NCBI GenBank assembly: GCA_964016875.1
Contig: OZ024734.1
Span: 52,744,622-52,808,621 of the forward strand
From: Fallopia convolvulus
Taxonomy: Eukaryota > Streptophyta > Magnoliopsida > Caryophyllales > Polygonaceae
Direction of reading: 5' to 3'
DNA: 64,000 nt
Shown here in pieces: positions 32,280 to 42,668 of the stretch. The translations under genes and the position numbers were made by a program. How positions within the stretch are numbered: the stretch's first letter is position 1; every line of letters starts with the position of its first letter. Below the pieces are notes generated by a model. The model worked only from the letters and a program-made list of their open reading frames with translations, was not told where the DNA came from and did not search any database.

Positions 32280-33455
32280 CTAGTGCCCATGATCAAAGTG
32301 GAAATCACACCATCTAGACTTGTCTTTCTGGTGTGAGGGCACGTTACTCTTTTGAGGCCATTTGACAGTATCCCCCATGGCGTTGAGGGTTCGGACTACC
32401 TCAGTTGCATCCACGTAGAAGTTGTAGTGGTAGAGCTTGGGAGGCAATTTGGGGCTTTCATATCTTTCGCCCTGCCTAGCTAATGTTGTATTGACGGTTG
32501 TTTTGGTATGAGGTACCTCATACCAAAAGTCGTTGCAAAAAATACTTTTTGCAACGACAGTAGATTTTTTGCAACGACTTTTAGCGTTGCAATAAACAGG
32601 TTTTCTTGTAGTGGGTGCGGTGGGGTACGGAGCGTATCTTGGTTCTCGCCTTCCCTGTCTCCGGTCTAGCCGGTGAGGGCTGATTGCTTTTTCGACAAAG
32701 AGGTCATCTTCCTCTAATTGAACATGTGCTAACGCTTTTACCTGTGCTTCATCAAAATTCGAACAAGGATATATAGTTAATTCACAATATAACTCAGGAT
32801 TACAAACCGATATGCCCCTACGGAATGCCTCCATAGCTGTAGCGGCATCACATCCTTCAATGGTCACCAATTCCTCGTTATAGCGGTTGAGGAAGGCTTT
32901 CAAAGATTCATCCGATCTTTGGACCAAGCGGTACAAATCACTTGATCGTTTCTTAGCGTGTCGGCTGCTTGTGAATCTGATCCTGAACTTGTCAATTAAC
33001 TCAGCAAAAGATGAAATACTTCCAAGGGGTAAGTGCGAATGCCAATTGAGTGCGGGTCCGGATAACGTGTTCCCGAACCAACGACACATAACTATCTCCT
33101 TCATGTCAAAAGGGACTGTACTGATATTCATAGCCTGTTTGAATGCGGCTATATGTTGATCGGGATCCGTTACTCCTTCGTACTTAGGTACGTTAGGAAC
33201 GTGATACTTTCGGGAGATATCAACTCTTGCGATAGCACGCACGAAGGGAGAATCGGTGTAACCATCTCTCCTTTCCATCGCTATCAGTTGAGTTGCCCCT
33301 AGGACCTGAATGATTCGATCTTCCAAGGCTTTAAGGCGTTCTCGTAATTGGGAAACCTCATTATCTTCCCGTATCGCCCTTAAGGAATTACCATTTACCT
33401 GATACCCGGTTACTGGTCTGATGACATCAGGTGTTACGAGACTTGGGTCGTACAA
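32280..33455 (-). CDS. Gag of Tat G with a CACTA-derived insertion
   Basis: 391 residues. The retrotransposon gag domain spans roughly residues 92-200 (GVTDPDQHIAAFKQAMNI, WFGNTLSGPALNWHSHLP, SFAELIDKFRIRFTSS). Near residue 280-315 the frame passes through inserted DNA (about 32,515-32,613) that ends in a CACTA transposon terminus, yet the frame stays open. The zinc knuckle (CDFHFDHGH) is cut by a stop at 32,280. Confidence 0.8.
   Translation of the reverse strand: MYDPSLVTPDVIRPVTGYQVNGNSLRAIREDNEVSQLRERLKALEDRIIQVLGATQLIAMERRDGYTDSPFVRAIARVDISRKYHVPNVPKYEGVTDPDQHIAAFKQAMNISTVPFDMKEIVMCRWFGNTLSGPALNWHSHLPLGSISSFAELIDKFRIRFTSSRHAKKRSSDLYRLVQRSDESLKAFLNRYNEELVTIEGCDAATAMEAFRRGISVCNPELYCELTIYPCSNFDEAQVKALAHVQLEEDDLFVEKAISPHRLDRRQGRREPRYAPYPTAPTTRKPVYCNAKSRCKKSTVVAKSIFCNDFWYEVPHTKTTVNTTLARQGERYESPKLPPKLYHYNFYVDATEVVRTLNAMGDTVKWPQKSNVPSHQKDKSRWCDFHFDHGH
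32501..32613 (-). mobile_element. CACTA-type transposon end and 28-bp palindrome inside gag
   Basis: The minus strand has CACTACAAGAAAACC at 32,599-32,613 followed by repeated TTGCAACGAC subterminal motifs in both orientations. A perfect 28-bp palindrome (32,501-32,528, centre GGTACC) closes the other side. No second CACTA terminus is seen, so this is a fragment or fold-back derivative. Confidence 0.7.
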
Positions 33456-33457
33456 AT

Positions 33458-33874
33458 CTAATCGTCTGCGACACCTTCCACCACATCGGTTCCTCGGGGT
33501 CGGGTCGGAGCCGATTGTATCTGAGATCGAAGCAAATTACACTCATTAGTTAAAGTTTTAGTTGGCTTCTCGTATACCTCGGTGAATTTGGCATTGGCCA
33601 CTTTCTGGCTTTCCAGATCCTTTTGAAGAGCGATCATTGTTGCTCGGAGTTCCATGATGACGTCGGCATCGCCTCCTCCAACTCCTCGTTGCTCGGAAGT
33701 ACCTGAGTTGCCATTGGTATTTCTGGAACCTTGCTCAACTCCGTCTACATTCCCGACACCGTCTACATTCCCGGCGCCGTCAACATTCTCGACGTCGTGG
33801 TTGTTGGTTTCCTCATTGCCCTCCTGATTGTCGAGATCCCCTACGTGGCTGTAAGTAGTTTGGATTTCGTCCAT
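33458..33874 (-). CDS. N-terminal gag segment of Tat G
   Basis: 138 residues, Asn/Gly-rich (repeats of GNVDGVGNVDG) with a coiled-coil stretch (MELRATMIALQKDLESQ). It is separated from the main gag frame by a stop at 33,458. The ATG lies 50 bp inside the PBS. Confidence 0.6.
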   Translation of the reverse strand: MDEIQTTYSHVGDLDNQEGNEETNNHDVENVDGAGNVDGVGNVDGVEQGSRNTNGNSGTSEQRGVGGGDADVIMELRATMIALQKDLESQKVANAKFTEVYEKPTKTLTNECNLLRSQIQSAPTRPRGTDVVEGVADD

Positions 33875-33923
33875 CTTGTTGACAGATTCTGTAGTTGCTT
33901 TAGCTTGACTTCTTTTCGGCTAG

Positions 33924-33942
33924 GGCCCCACGGTGGGCGCCA
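33924..33942 (-). other. Primer-binding site of Tat G
   Basis: The minus strand reads TGGCGCCCACCGTGGGGCC next to the LTR end. The form is common in Tat/Ogre elements, for which tRNA-Arg priming is reported; I could not check the tRNA match. Confidence 0.7.
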
Positions 33943-33949
33943 ATTATTT

Positions 33950-34455
33950 TGGGCAGGATAATCGCACTAACGCGTTACCTGCTATAATGGGCAAAGTCCT
34001 AACCAAATAGAATTCGCAACGCGTTATAAATTAAAAACTAGTAAAACAAGATAAAAGGCAAGAAAAGCAATAGAGTGATAAGATCGATATTATGATTGAG
34101 ATCGTGGATCATCTGTCAACACAAAGGGATGCTTTGAGCAAAGTAGAATGGTTAGAAAAAGGCTTGAGCTTTTGTGAGTAATTTCGAGTATCAGTATTCG
34201 TGTCTCCCCTTCTATGCTTTCCCCGTCTCTATTTATAACCTTCTTCACCATTTCGACCGTTTAGCTGAAACGCCTGGCAAATCCCAAAGATTTCGCCCCC
34301 GTCGTTAATGAGGTAGCCGTTGATGGCGATAATGAGGTCCTAGATTTCAGCTTTGTTTTAACTGCTCCATCGTCTCCTCCTTCTACCAATTCTCTTGAAC
34401 CGACTATTTTGGGCTTGTGACATTCTTCTTGGGCCAAATTTCGGAGGGCCCAACA
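33950..34455 (-). repeat. 5' LTR of Tat G
   Basis: 506 bp from TGTTGGGCCC to CCTGCCCA on the minus strand, with a TATA box at 34,231-34,237. GTGAA at 34,456-34,460 would be its target-site repeat, but the partner end is lost. Confidence 0.78.
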
Positions 34456-34638
34456 GTGAATAAATCTAAATTTTTTTCTCTAAAATTTTCAAATGACGAT
34501 TGTTAGTTTAAAATTTTCATATGCGCTAGTTTATTTCTGGTCGAATTTTTTTTCATATATACTAGTTACTTGTGCTCATAGTTACAAGATACCTTTTTTT
34601 ACCCCTTTCTACTAGTATATACTTCTATTATTACAATG

Positions 34639-35121
34639 TGTTGAGTAGACGCGGAAGCTTCGACTAATATGGAATAATTAGAGTAGTATGAACACACAAG
34701 AATTTAACGAGGTTCGACAAATTGTCTACGTCCTCGGGGTGATATATTTCTTACTATATGAAGGAAATAAACCCGACAACTTGTACAAGTCACAAGTTCG
34801 TCGTACAAAAGAGTATATCCTTACAAAGAAAAATAAACCTCTCTTTGTTTCTCTCTTTTCTTTTTGCAAAATGAAATCCTTTATTTCTTTTTTTCTCTCG
34901 TGTTTTCCTTTTTCTCTTTGATTTTCTAAAGATGATTTTATTAAATTGCAAAAGCTTGTGTTTATATAGGAGATACAAAATGAAAAATAGACTTTTCTAT
35001 TTTTCAATTGCTTTTCCTCACCAATAGCTTCTCCTCTTTTCCCTCAGCTTCTCCTCTTTTCCCTCTTCCTCTTTTTCCTATTCTAAATGTGTCTCGTCCA
35101 AGAGGAAAAATAGCGCTTACA
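34639..35121 (-). repeat. 3' LTR of the copia element
   Basis: 483 bp, TGTAAGCGC ... CTCAACA on the minus strand. The 20-bp unit CTCAGCTTCTCCTCTTTTCC is present twice here and once in the other LTR. Confidence 0.94.
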
Positions 35122-35345
35122 ATTCTCCACCTCGTACACAATTGGAAAAGCCTCAAATTTTGGACGAATAAGGGAATAACCTCTAGTATGCGTAATAAGC
35201 TTCAACATCTCGACTGCATCATTATAGTCATGACTGCCTACGTACCCTCTGACCGGGATCAAGCCAATCGTAGTTCTACCTATCCTCCATATAGTCTCCA
35301 CCTCACCCGTAACCGTCCCGAAGGACTATGCCCCTCCTGGGGAAT

Positions 35346-36668
35346 TTAACATGGGCCAATTTGAAGCAGTTCCAAGCAGTGTTGAAACTTACTTCCTGTC
35401 ACAACCTTGGTTAACATGTCTACTGCATTTTCGTTTGTATGTACCTTCATAAGAGAAATATCACCATCCTCTATGACATCTCGAACAAAATGATACCTGA
35501 CATCAATATGCTTGGTACGAGCATGATGAACATGATTTTTAGCCAAGTGAATTGCACTCTGACTATCACACCATAGATCCACACTATCCTCTGTCATTCC
35601 CAAGTCACACAAAAGACCTTTCAACCACAAAGCTTCCTTCACTCCCTCTGCCATAGCCATATATTCTGACTTTGTAGTTGAGAGTGCAACTGTAGCCTGT
35701 AACATTGATCTCCAACTTATCGGAGCACCATATAACATAAAAGCATAACCAATGGTAGATCTCCGTTTATCAATATCACTTGCATAATCTGAGTCGACAA
35801 ACCCACTAACTTGACATGTCTTTCCACCAAAACATAATCCAGTATTAACGGTACCCTTTAAGTACCTCAATATCCACTTTACTGCTTCCCAATGTGCCTT
35901 ACCAGGATTCGCCATGAACCTACTGACAACACTAACTGCTTGAGAAATATCTGGTCGTGTACACACCATAGCATACATTAAGCTGCCAACTGCACTTGCG
36001 TATGGTACATTATTCATGTATGCTTTTTCTTGTGTTGTAACGGGAGATTGCCTACCAGAGAGTTTAAAATGTTGTGCCATTGGAGTCACCACTGACTTCA
36101 CATTTTGCATACCAAACCGATCAATAACCTTTTGAATGTAACTTTTCTGATTCAAGAACAAATGACAAGTTTTTCGCTCTCTTCTGATCTCCATACCCAG
36201 TATCTTTCTAGCAACACCCATGTCCTTCATATCGAACTCTTTACCAAGTTCGACCTTCAACTTATTTATCTCCACCATGCTTCTTGAAGCAATAAGCATG
36301 TCATCCACATACAATAAGAGATAAATATAATCACCTCCATGAAGCTTTTGAATGTAGACACAACAATCATAATCACTTCTGGAGAAACCATGCTTTAACA
36401 TGAAAGAGTCGAATCTCTTATACCACTGTTGAGGCGACTGTTTTAATCCATATAAGGATTTCCTCAAGCGACATACCTGACTCTCCTTTCCCTCTACTTT
36501 GTATCCTTCTGGTTGATACATGTAGATTTCCTCATTTAAATCTCCGTGCAAGAAGGCTGTTTTGACATCAAGTTGTTCCAACTCAAGATCACCATGAGCA
36601 ACACTGCTCAAAAGCACCCGAATAGATGTATGTTTTACCACAGAAGAAAAGATCTCATTGTAGTCCAC
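35346..36668 (-). CDS. Copia reverse transcriptase and RNase H
   Basis: 440 residues. RT motifs: LEQLDVKTAFLHGDLNEEIY, SLYGLKQSPQQWYKRFD and YLLLYVDDMLIA. The RNase H has VDSDYASDIDKRRSTIGYAF, TKSEYMAMAEGVKEALW and CDSQSAIHLAKN, so all catalytic acids are present. The C-terminus (NAVDMLTKVV) is complete. The N-terminal ~70 residues of RT lie in another frame up to 36,930, beyond a stop. Confidence 0.93.
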   Translation of the reverse strand: MDYNEIFSSVVKHTSIRVLLSSVAHGDLELEQLDVKTAFLHGDLNEEIYMYQPEGYKVEGKESQVCRLRKSLYGLKQSPQQWYKRFDSFMLKHGFSRSDYDCCVYIQKLHGGDYIYLLLYVDDMLIASRSMVEINKLKVELGKEFDMKDMGVARKILGMEIRRERKTCHLFLNQKSYIQKVIDRFGMQNVKSVVTPMAQHFKLSGRQSPVTTQEKAYMNNVPYASAVGSLMYAMVCTRPDISQAVSVVSRFMANPGKAHWEAVKWILRYLKGTVNTGLCFGGKTCQVSGFVDSDYASDIDKRRSTIGYAFMLYGAPISWRSMLQATVALSTTKSEYMAMAEGVKEALWLKGLLCDLGMTEDSVDLWCDSQSAIHLAKNHVHHARTKHIDVRYHFVRDVIEDGDISLMKVHTNENAVDMLTKVVTGSKFQHCLELLQIGPC

Positions 36669-36931
36669 ACCTTCTTTCTATGCAAAACCCTTGGCCACTA
36701 ATCTTGCCTTATACCTTGTACCACCGAGCTCAGATGAATCTTCTTTTCTTTTATACACCCACTTACAACCAATTGCAGTCTTTCCCTCAGGCAATGGGAC
36801 TACCTCCCATGTCTTGTTCTTATGGAGAGATTCCATCTCTTCCTCCATAGCAACCAACCATCTCTCCTTATCAACATCTTTGATAACTTGTTTGAGGTGA
36901 CCGGCTCATCATCCTCCCCCGAGAGAGCATA

Positions 36932-37246
36932 TTATAACAAGTTTACCTGCTCGTAGTGTTTCAGAGGCTCATCGAACCCGTATCTCTGAACTGATTTATT
37001 ATTCCGTCTTGGTCTAGTGGAAGCCAAAGACTCTTGTTGTTGTTGTTGTAGTACTTGTGTATTTTCCTGCTGAACCTCCTCATGTTCAAGCTCATCATCT
37101 TCTTGACAATATGAGTCACGATGAGATTCCTCTTGATCATGACTAGAATCTGGTTGGTCCTCAGATTCTTCTATCTCAACTATTTGAGATTTTAACATCG
37201 CAACATCACCACTTTTAGGACCTTCAGCTTTTGATAAAGCTGCCAT
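36932..37246 (-). pseudogene. Copia integrase-RT linker
   Basis: 104 residues, acidic and Gln-rich, ending in TRPRRNNKSVQRYGFDEPL, the usual junction before RT. It is separated from integrase by a stop near 37,300. Confidence 0.65.
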
Positions 37247-37303
37247 GGAGTTCTCATCAAAAGTAACATCTCTACTGATTACAAACTTAGAATCCTCTAA
37301 AGA

Positions 37304-38689
37304 CTAAAGACGGTAGCCCTTGACTCCTCTTGCATATCCCAAGAAAATTGCCTTCTTGACCCTATTATCAAGTTTGTTATCCTTGACATGATAATACGCT
37401 ATGCATCCGAACACTCTAAGTCTTCCATAATCTGCCTCTTCTCCTGACCACATCCTAAAAGGAGTGTCTCCATCCAATGTTGAATGGTGAGATCGGTTCA
37501 CAATGTTGAATGTCTCGAATACCTCATTCTTGTGCTTAAGAAAATACACCCAAGCATATCTCCAGTAATCATCTACAAAAGATACAAAGTACCTGGAACC
37601 ACCTTTGGAAGCAACTTTAGCCGGACCCCAAACATCTGTATGAACATAGTCTAATATCCCTCTCCTTTTATGGTTGCTCGTTGAAAATGAAACCTTGTGT
37701 GCTTTTCCATACACACAATGCTCGCAAAACTCCATGCAAGGCTTCTTCATGTACTTCAACAATCCCTTCTTACCAAGCAAATTTAGACCCTTCTCCGACA
37801 TATGTCCAACGCGCATATGCCAAAGCCTAGTGTACTTTGTTGGGTTTCTCTTGCTTCCACTTGTTCCAACTGCTACATCACCTGTAGCTATACTGCCAAC
37901 AAGATGGTACAAATTTCTTTGGCGAATCCCTTTCATCACCAGCAAAGAACCACTAACAACTTTTAGAACCCTGTTCTCGCCAATTAGCTTGCAACATTTT
38001 GATTCTAAAACACCAAGAGAAATAAGATTTTTCCTCAAATTAGGGACATGCCTAACATCCATTAATGTTCTGACAATGCCATCATGCATCTTGATTCTAA
38101 TTGTACCGATACCCACCGTTTCACAACCATGGTCGCTACCCATCAAAACGGTTCCACCATTTATGGCCTTGTAGGAAGTGAACCACTTCTTGTTTGGGCA
38201 CATATGATAAGAGCATCCAGTATCTAGAATCCAATTGCTTGAAAATTCAGATGTAATGGAATAGCATTCTCCGCCCCACTCATTCGAAGCTATACTAGCT
38301 TCGTGCTTTACTTCTTGATCTCTCTTATTCTTGTTATTTTTGTCCTTCCATTGTACCCTCTTATTTTGACAATCCTTCTTCCAATGCCCAAGCTCACCAC
38401 ACTTGTAACAACGAGTTTCCGCTAGAGATCTAGATTTTGATCTAGACTTTTCTCTCTTGCTATTTCCTCTATTATCACCCCGTCCTCTTGCAAACAAACC
38501 TTGTGCTTGTTCTTTGCTCCCACTTGTCATATTACTAGTTGCCACCTTCCACAGATCGTCTGCTAGAAACGCAGTTCTAGTTTCATCCTTGGTCAATGTA
38601 TCGTCCACAAGCATTAATTTTTTGAACAAGATTCTGATATGATTTTGGCAAAGAAAGCAAAAGCATAAGAGCTTGATCTTCATCTTCAA
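37304..38689 (-). pseudogene. Copia gag end, protease and deleted integrase
   Basis: 461 residues. The zinc knuckle is C94, C97, H102, C107 (CYKCGELGHWKKDC). The protease active site is LDTGCS (D156). The GAG-pre-integrase zinc site is H291, H296, C322, C325. The first integrase Asp is D352 (HTDVWGPA). At about residue 395 the text jumps from FLKHKNEVFETF to VNRSHHSTLDG. The core with the second Asp and the Glu is missing, so the integrase cannot work. Confidence 0.9.
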
Positions 38690-39125
38690 CCTTCACATCA
38701 ATATCCTTCAAATTTGAATTTATCCTTTCAAATTTGTTGATGTGATCACGGAGTGAGATTCCTTCATCCATCTTGCAAGTATATAACTGTGACTTGATAT
38801 AGATTCTATTTGTTAGAGTCTTCGTCATGAAGTTCGCCTCCAACTTTTCCCACACACTTGATGCAGTTTCCTCGTCATCCACCATAAATGCGACATCTCT
38901 TTCAAGACATAATATTATGGCAGCGCGTGCTTCCATATCAAGCTCTTCCCAGTCACTATCCTTCATATCTCCGGGTTTCTTATCCTTACCCAACAACGCC
39001 TTGTGTAACATTTGAGATATTAACAGATTCTTCATCTGCATCCTCCAATAGGAGAAATCATTTTCCCATTGAATTTCTCAATCTCATACTTTCCAACTTT
39101 AACAATTCTGCTACTAGAAGCCATT
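38583..39125 (-). pseudogene. Copia gag, frameshifted
   Basis: 152 residues from 39,041 match a Tnt1-type gag (EELDMEARAAIILCLERDV, ASSVWEKLEANFM, YIKSQLYTCKMDEG). The true start is the ATG at about 39,123-39,125 (MASSSRIVKVGKYEIEKFNG). A one-base loss in an A run near 39,058-39,062 throws it out of frame after ~20 codons. Confidence 0.82.
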
Positions 39126-39166
39126 GTTTTCAAAATCGGACCTTTACCGCCTTAGACTTTGATTTG

Positions 39167-39178
39167 GTTCTGATACCA
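39167..39178 (-). other. Copia primer-binding site (initiator tRNA-Met)
   Basis: The minus strand reads TGGTATCAGAAC, two bases from the 5' LTR. Confidence 0.9.
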
Positions 39179-39180
39179 AT

Positions 39181-39643
39181 TGTTGAGTAGACGCGGATGC
39201 TTCGACTAATATGGAATAATTAAAGTAGTATGAACACACAAGAATTTAACGAGGTTCGACAAATTGTCTACGTCCTCGGGGTGATATGTTTCTTACTATA
39301 TGAAGGAAATAAACCCGACAACTTGTACAAGTCACAAGTTCGTCGTACAAAAGAGTATATCTTTACAAAGAAAAATAAACCTCTCTTTGTTTCTCTCTTT
39401 TCTTTTTGCAAAATGAAATCCTTTATTTCTTTTTTTCTCTCGTGTTTTCCTTTTTCTCTTTGATTTTCTGAACATGATTTTATTAAATTGCAAAAGCTTG
39501 TATTTATATAGGAGATACAAAATGAAAAATAGACTTTTCTATTTTTCAATTGCTTTTCCTCACCAATAGCTTCTCCTCTTTTCCCTCTTCCTCTTTTTCC
39601 TCTTCTAAATGTGTCTCATCCAAGAGGAAAAATAGCGCTTACA
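39181..39643 (-). repeat. 5' LTR of the copia element
   Basis: 463 bp partner of 34,639-35,121 at offset 4,542. Confidence 0.94.
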
Positions 39644-39735
39644 CAATGAATATTTGCTACCCATTAGTACTTGTAATAAGGTTGATCGGATCAATCCTAA
39701 TTTCATTGGGGCAACAACGATGGGACCCATAACTC

Positions 39736-40370
39736 CATAAGCTCCATAAAGTGGCGTGGCAAGAAATGGTTCGGCCTAAATCGCTAGGCGGCCTTGGAAT
39801 CAAATCAATGAGAAGTATGAACTTGGCTCTTCTCGGGAAACATGATTGGAGATTTATCACGAAGGAGGGAAAGTTGTGGTCCGTTGTTCTCAATCAAAAG
39901 TATGTCAATTATCATGCCATGGGTTCTTCTCCGAGTGCGTCTCATGATTGGCGAAGCATACGGGGGGGTCTGTGCGATGTGGTGAGTAAAGGGTCTCATT
40001 GGTTGCTACGTAGAAACGAAAGGATATTTGAATCCCTACCAACTTGGTCTTGTTGCTCCTAATGGGGCCTCAATCGGCTTTTGGAGTGTTAATTGGCTCA
40101 TTAACCAACCGCTCTTGGATTATGTGGAAATTGAGATTGAGACCGACAAGATTCAAGCCACTGTCGTCTGTCACTGAGGGGCATGGCTAGAATTGGGATG
40201 AACTTGCTAAGTTGTTACCATAGGAAATTTGATGCCAACTGGCTGCTGTGAACGTCGACGGGGATATGGACAGGAGGGACAATATTTTTGCTGGGATCAT
40301 GAGAGCAACGATGAGTATTCAACAGCGTCCAGTTATGAGGTGGTTCGGGGCTCCATGATGTACCAATTGT
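39736..40370 (+). pseudogene. LINE-type reverse transcriptase remnant
   Basis: The frame 39,751-40,062 reads WQEMVRPKSLGGLGIKSM, NLALLGKHDWRFI and LWSVVLNQKYV, the C-terminal region of plant L1-type RT ORFs. Further downstream, other frames show WNWDELAKLLP (about 40,185-40,225), the start of the RVT-type zinc-binding region. It lacks the catalytic RT and the endonuclease. Confidence 0.75.
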
Positions 40371-40379
40371 GAATAATCG

Positions 40380-42127
40380 ATAATAATATTGTATGTTTCA
40401 TTTATTTTCTAAAACATAAGTATTGTTCATTATTTTATTTTATTTTATTTTAAAATAAGGAAACTTGAATTCCTAAAAAAAATTAAATAGGCAATTGTAA
40501 TTATTTAATTAATTTTTTTCAAAAAAGTTTTTACATATTTATTGTAATTTAATATTGGTAGAATTATAAAGAGAATGGATTATTTTTTGGACTTAGAAAG
40601 ACAACTTTTCTAACTGTTAAGATATATACTATTAATAATTAACAAAATAGATTTATAATCTTCAATATCATATCTTTCTATTTTTTCTACCAAATAATAT
40701 CATATATTTCTATTTTAGAAATCTACACACGGGCACGTCTACCTTCCCTTCAATTACAACAATAGAGTTAAGTTGCTTCATTTGCTCCTACATCCGATCC
40801 AACAGCATGTCTATCACGTTTTTCAAGCTACCCGTTCACTTTCCTAATTGGTAAAATTGAACACATGCTCTATATCTTTCCTTTTGTTTGTTTAATTCTC
40901 TCATTTATGGAAATTTCTAAGTTTCAACTAGTGGTGATGTGAAAATAACTAACAAGGATTTTTAGCCACATAAAAATTTGCCATCTCGAATTCGAAATTT
41001 ATAATCATGGCAGGTTTCTGCAATCCCATATTCCTAGTAAAATATCTCTGTCACGTGTAATTTGAAATCTAAGATCTTCTTTCCCGCTAGTATTTTTGGG
41101 GAGAGTAAAGTTTGACACGATCCAAAAAATCTACCCGACCTAGCCGATATTGAATCTGCCGAACACTTGAAAATATTAATAAAATTACACACCCGAAACT
41201 TATTTGACCTGAACCAATTTGGCCCGAGCTCGAAAAAACCCAAACTCGAGATCAATTTGAAACCGATCTGAATTGACTAGCCTAATACGAGTCCATACCG
41301 GGTGTTACCTGATTCGAAAGCATTTGATAATTTGAAGCTACATGACCCGAAATTATCTGATCTAAAATCATCTAATCTAAAATATCCGAAAAACCAAAAC
41401 TACCCAACTCAAAATCAATTGATCCAAATTTATTCGAAACCTCAAAGTGCATTACCAAAATTACTTCACACTATTTGATATAGTTTCTTCTACTTGTAAT
41501 AAAGTACAATACAATTTAAAAAATATGTGTTTGGATCACGTGCGAAAGGAGGTGCATATGCGAAATGAGAATGAATCTCCACCTCCCATTTCGCTTGAAT
41601 TATTTAGATGCACGCAACCCGTCCAAATAATTCAAATAAAAAAAGAAACATGCATGTTGTATAACCTCTACTAAAAGCTACTTGTCGCCCAAGCAAAACG
41701 CCAAAAAGAGAACTTTTGATTCCCTTTCTTCAAGCCAAAACCAAATCTCTGTTTTTTTTCTCGGCAAATATTTCGATTCTAAGCTGGATTTACGATTGTG
41801 GTATATGTGTTTGAAAAATCAACTCTGATCTTGCTATATGAATGCACATTCTCGTTAATCCTCTTCTAAATTAGAATAATTCACTATTTTAAACTTTTCT
41901 TTAATTAAAATTTTTGTTTTCACAAAAAAGAGACCTTTTCGAATGAGCTTTTCTTTAGATCTACGATTTCTTCAAAATTTCAACAAAGATCTGACTACTA
42001 ACATTTCATGGAGCGAGGTAACCAACTATTTCTTCCCTGATACAAGCTAATAGAACTCGATTTTGAAGTTTTTATCATATTTCACTTCAGAGTGTTTACA
42101 CATTAGCACTTGATTTTAAGATTAGTA
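40380..42127. other. AT-rich intergenic stretch
   Basis: No gene seen. 41,110-41,440 has many degenerate copies of ACCCGAA/GATCTAAAAT-like words, resembling the decayed short-word repeats common between plant genes. 41,535-41,640 has an imperfect inverted repeat (GTGCGAAAGGAGGTGCATATGCG and CCACCTCCCATTTCGC). Confidence 0.4.
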
Positions 42128-42370
42128 ATGAACAAATGTGTAATATTAATTAAAAAACATATCTTTTTCCTATAATGTGTAATATACATGAATAAATGTG
42201 TAATAATTATGAACAAATGTATAATACTTAATTATGAACAAAGTCATAATACATATGAGCAAAATGGGATGAACAAATGTTTAATATGTATGAATAAATG
42301 TGTAATATCTATGAACAAATTTGTGATATGTATGAACAAATTTGTAATACTTATGAACAAAATGGACGTG
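42128..42370 (+). repeat. 21-bp minisatellite
   Basis: Units like ATGAACAAATTTGTAATACTT begin exactly every 21 bp at 42,269, 42,290, 42,311, 42,332 and 42,353. Looser copies go back to 42,128. An array this regular makes an open frame (MNKFVI repeats), which I treat as accidental. Related ATGAACAAA words occur in the MULE intron at 45,870-45,965. Confidence 0.8.
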
Positions 42371-42405
42371 CAGTGTATCCTGATGCGTATTTCTATGTTT
42401 ATTTT

Positions 42406-42638
42406 TGTAATGAATGGGCCTTTTGGGTAATTAGTGGAAAATAAGGGTCATGCTTGTAAATATGGGCAAACGATCTATTAAAGGACAATTCCATTTCTTG
42501 TACAAGGCATCCAAATAGTGAATACAAGTTCTCTTCTACCTCTCTTCTCTGGTTCTTCTCCTTCCTCTGATTCTTCTTTCTTCTCTTAATCTTCTCCTTT
42601 CTCTATTTCTCTATCTCATTTCTTGTCGGAACATAACA
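42406..42638 (+). repeat. 5' LTR of the RRM-bearing element
   Basis: TGTAATGAATGGGCC ... CATAACA, 233 bp. Confidence 0.88.
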
Positions 42639-42640
42639 AG

Positions 42641-42652
42641 TGGTATCAGATC
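42641..42652 (+). other. Primer-binding site (initiator tRNA-Met type)
   Basis: TGGTATCAGATC, two bases after the LTR. The copy after LTR2 (45,031) has the canonical TGGTATCAGAGCC. Confidence 0.8.
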
Positions 42653-42668
42653 CAGCCAAACCTTGGCC

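Larger units (their letters stand above)
30285..34455 (-). mobile_element. Tat element G, 5' half
   Basis: 5' LTR, PBS, gag, protease, RT and RNase H of the element whose 3' half is at 17,018-20,738. The reading frame resumes correctly across the Athila C insertion (KPELSG then GRLTRW), which shows one original element. Several frame breaks and a CACTA-type insertion show it is inactive. Confidence 0.9.
34639..39643 (-). mobile_element. Ty1/copia element, Tork/Tnt1 type, defective
   Basis: 5,005 bp with LTRs at 34,639-35,121 and 39,181-39,643 and perfect target-site repeats CAATG (34,634-34,638; 39,644-39,648). The LTRs differ at about nine sites plus a 20-bp tandem duplication in the left LTR. 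Order on the minus strand: PBS, gag, protease, integrase, RT, RNase H, PPT. It is defective through a frameshift in gag and a large integrase deletion. Confidence 0.95.

Noticed and set aside
42100..42370. CRISPR-like array
   Set aside because: Repeats are directly adjacent with no unique spacers, and the context is a plant nuclear genome.
42188..42430. 80-codon frame of MNK(C/F)VI repeats
   Set aside because: Explained by a 21-bp minisatellite, since any 21-bp array without a stop stays open.
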